6,064 bases of DNA, from assembly GCA_905206195.1 (NCBI GenBank), contig CAJLGN010000100.1:1-6064 (forward strand), read 5' to 3'. The DNA is from an uncultured Roseburia sp. Lineage in GTDB: Bacteria; Bacillota; Clostridia; Lachnospirales; Lachnospiraceae. Shown here piece by piece: positions 5,447 through 6,064 of the stretch. Position 1 is the first letter of the stretch. Each line of letters starts with the position of its first letter. Position numbers and translations under genes: made by a program. The notes below the pieces were generated by a model. It ran no database searches, was not told the origin of the DNA, and saw only the letters and a list, made by a program, of their open reading frames with translations.

Positions 5447-6064
5447 ATGCAGTATCGGAAAGATAAAAATGGAAATGATATATCAGTTTTGGGATACGGG
5501 TGTATGCGTTTTACAAAAAGGGGAAACAGCACGGACATCGATAAGGCGGAGGCGGAGGTTATGGCCGCCATCCGCGCCGGTGTGAACTATCTGGATACGG
5601 CGTATGTATACCCGGGAAATGAGGTGGCCGTGGGCGAGATTCTCCACCGAAACGGATGTAGGGAACAGGTTTATCTGGCGACTAAGCTGCCGCACTATCT
5701 GATCAAGTCTATAGAGGGCGTGGAGAAGATGTTCCGGGAAGAGCTGCGTCGTCTTCAGACGGACTACATAGATTATTATCTGATGCATATGCTGACGGAT
5801 ATTCCGACCTGGGAAAAGTTAAAAAAGCGTGGCATCACGGAATGGATTGAGGAAAAAAAGAAATCAGGAGAGATACGAAATATCGGATTTTCTTACCATG
5901 GTAAGACGGATATGTTCCAGCGGCTTGTGGACGCGTACGATTGGGATTTTTGTCAGATCCAGTACAATTATATTGATGAGCACTCGCAGGCGGGCGTGGA
6001 GGGGCTGCGCTACGCGCATGCCAAGGGGCTGCCGGTAATCATCATGGAGCCGCTTCGGGGCGGC
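5447..6064 (+). CDS. Aldo/keto reductase family protein, N-terminal 206 residues (C-terminus off the right edge)
   Basis: The frame is open from the ATG at 5447 to the last base, so only the first two thirds or so are present. It is a TIM-barrel aldo/keto reductase; family members reduce carbonyl groups with NADPH in the cytosol. The full catalytic tetrad can be seen: D50 and Y55 (LDTAYVY), K80 (LATKLP) and H114 (YLMHML). The first strand VLGYGCMRF (14-22), the LDTAY segment, the GEIRNIGFSYHG segment (141-152) and IQYNYIDE (171-178) are typical. The end, VIIMEPLRGG (197-206), is where the family's cofactor site begins. In Clostridia many proteins of this subgroup carry a C-terminal 4Fe-4S ferredoxin-like domain; that part is beyond the window. 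The physiological substrate is unknown. It lies 141 bases after nadE, behind its own AT-rich region, so it may be transcribed separately. Confidence 0.93.
   Translation, partial: MQYRKDKNGNDISVLGYGCMRFTKRGNSTDIDKAEAEVMAAIRAGVNYLDTAYVYPGNEVAVGEILHRNGCREQVYLATKLPHYLIKSIEGVEKMFREELRRLQTDYIDYYLMHMLTDIPTWEKLKKRGITEWIEEKKKSGEIRNIGFSYHGKTDMFQRLVDAYDWDFCQIQYNYIDEHSQAGVEGLRYAHAKGLPVIIMEPLRGG

Overview
The window looks like ordinary chromosomal DNA from a Gram-positive Clostridia bacterium, most likely a gut Lachnospiraceae-type Firmicute. This is inferred from the glutamine-dependent NAD+ synthetase of about 635 residues, the clostridial type of Hsp33, strong AGGAGG-like ribosome binding sites, GTG/ATG starts, moderately GC-rich genes and AT-rich spacers. 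No species call is possible from sequence reading alone. There are no RNA genes, insertion sequences, CRISPR arrays or phage genes that I can see.

Layout. (1) 1-830, minus strand: the first 276 residues of an uncharacterised two-helix membrane protein that continues past the left edge. (2) 831-1022: a divergent intergenic region with a good sigma-A-type promoter for the minus-strand gene and only weak candidates for the plus strand. (3) 1023-5305, plus strand: four genes in a row. They encode a dihydrofolate-reductase-like (RibD C-terminal family) oxidoreductase, a class I SAM-dependent methyltransferase, the redox-regulated chaperone Hsp33 (hslO) and glutamine-dependent NAD+ synthetase (nadE). 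The gaps are 81, 81 and -4 bases, and hslO and nadE share an ATGA stop/start. No terminator is visible inside the run. (4) 5306-5446: an AT-rich spacer with a -10-like hexamer and an imperfect dyad. (5) 5447-6064, plus strand: the first 206 residues of an aldo/keto reductase that runs off the right edge.

How the genes fit together. hslO and nadE are tightly linked and probably translated together: one protects proteins during oxidative unfolding and the other makes NAD+. The flanking DHFR-like protein and the aldo/keto reductase belong to families that use NADPH, so a loose redox/cofactor theme is possible, but this is an inference from adjacency only. The methyltransferase substrate is unknown.

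I found no convincing evidence of a new multi-gene system. The least understood item is the divergently transcribed membrane protein at the left edge. A striking 571-codon antisense reading frame opposite the first three plus-strand genes is explained by codon register and codon bias, so it is rejected as a gene.
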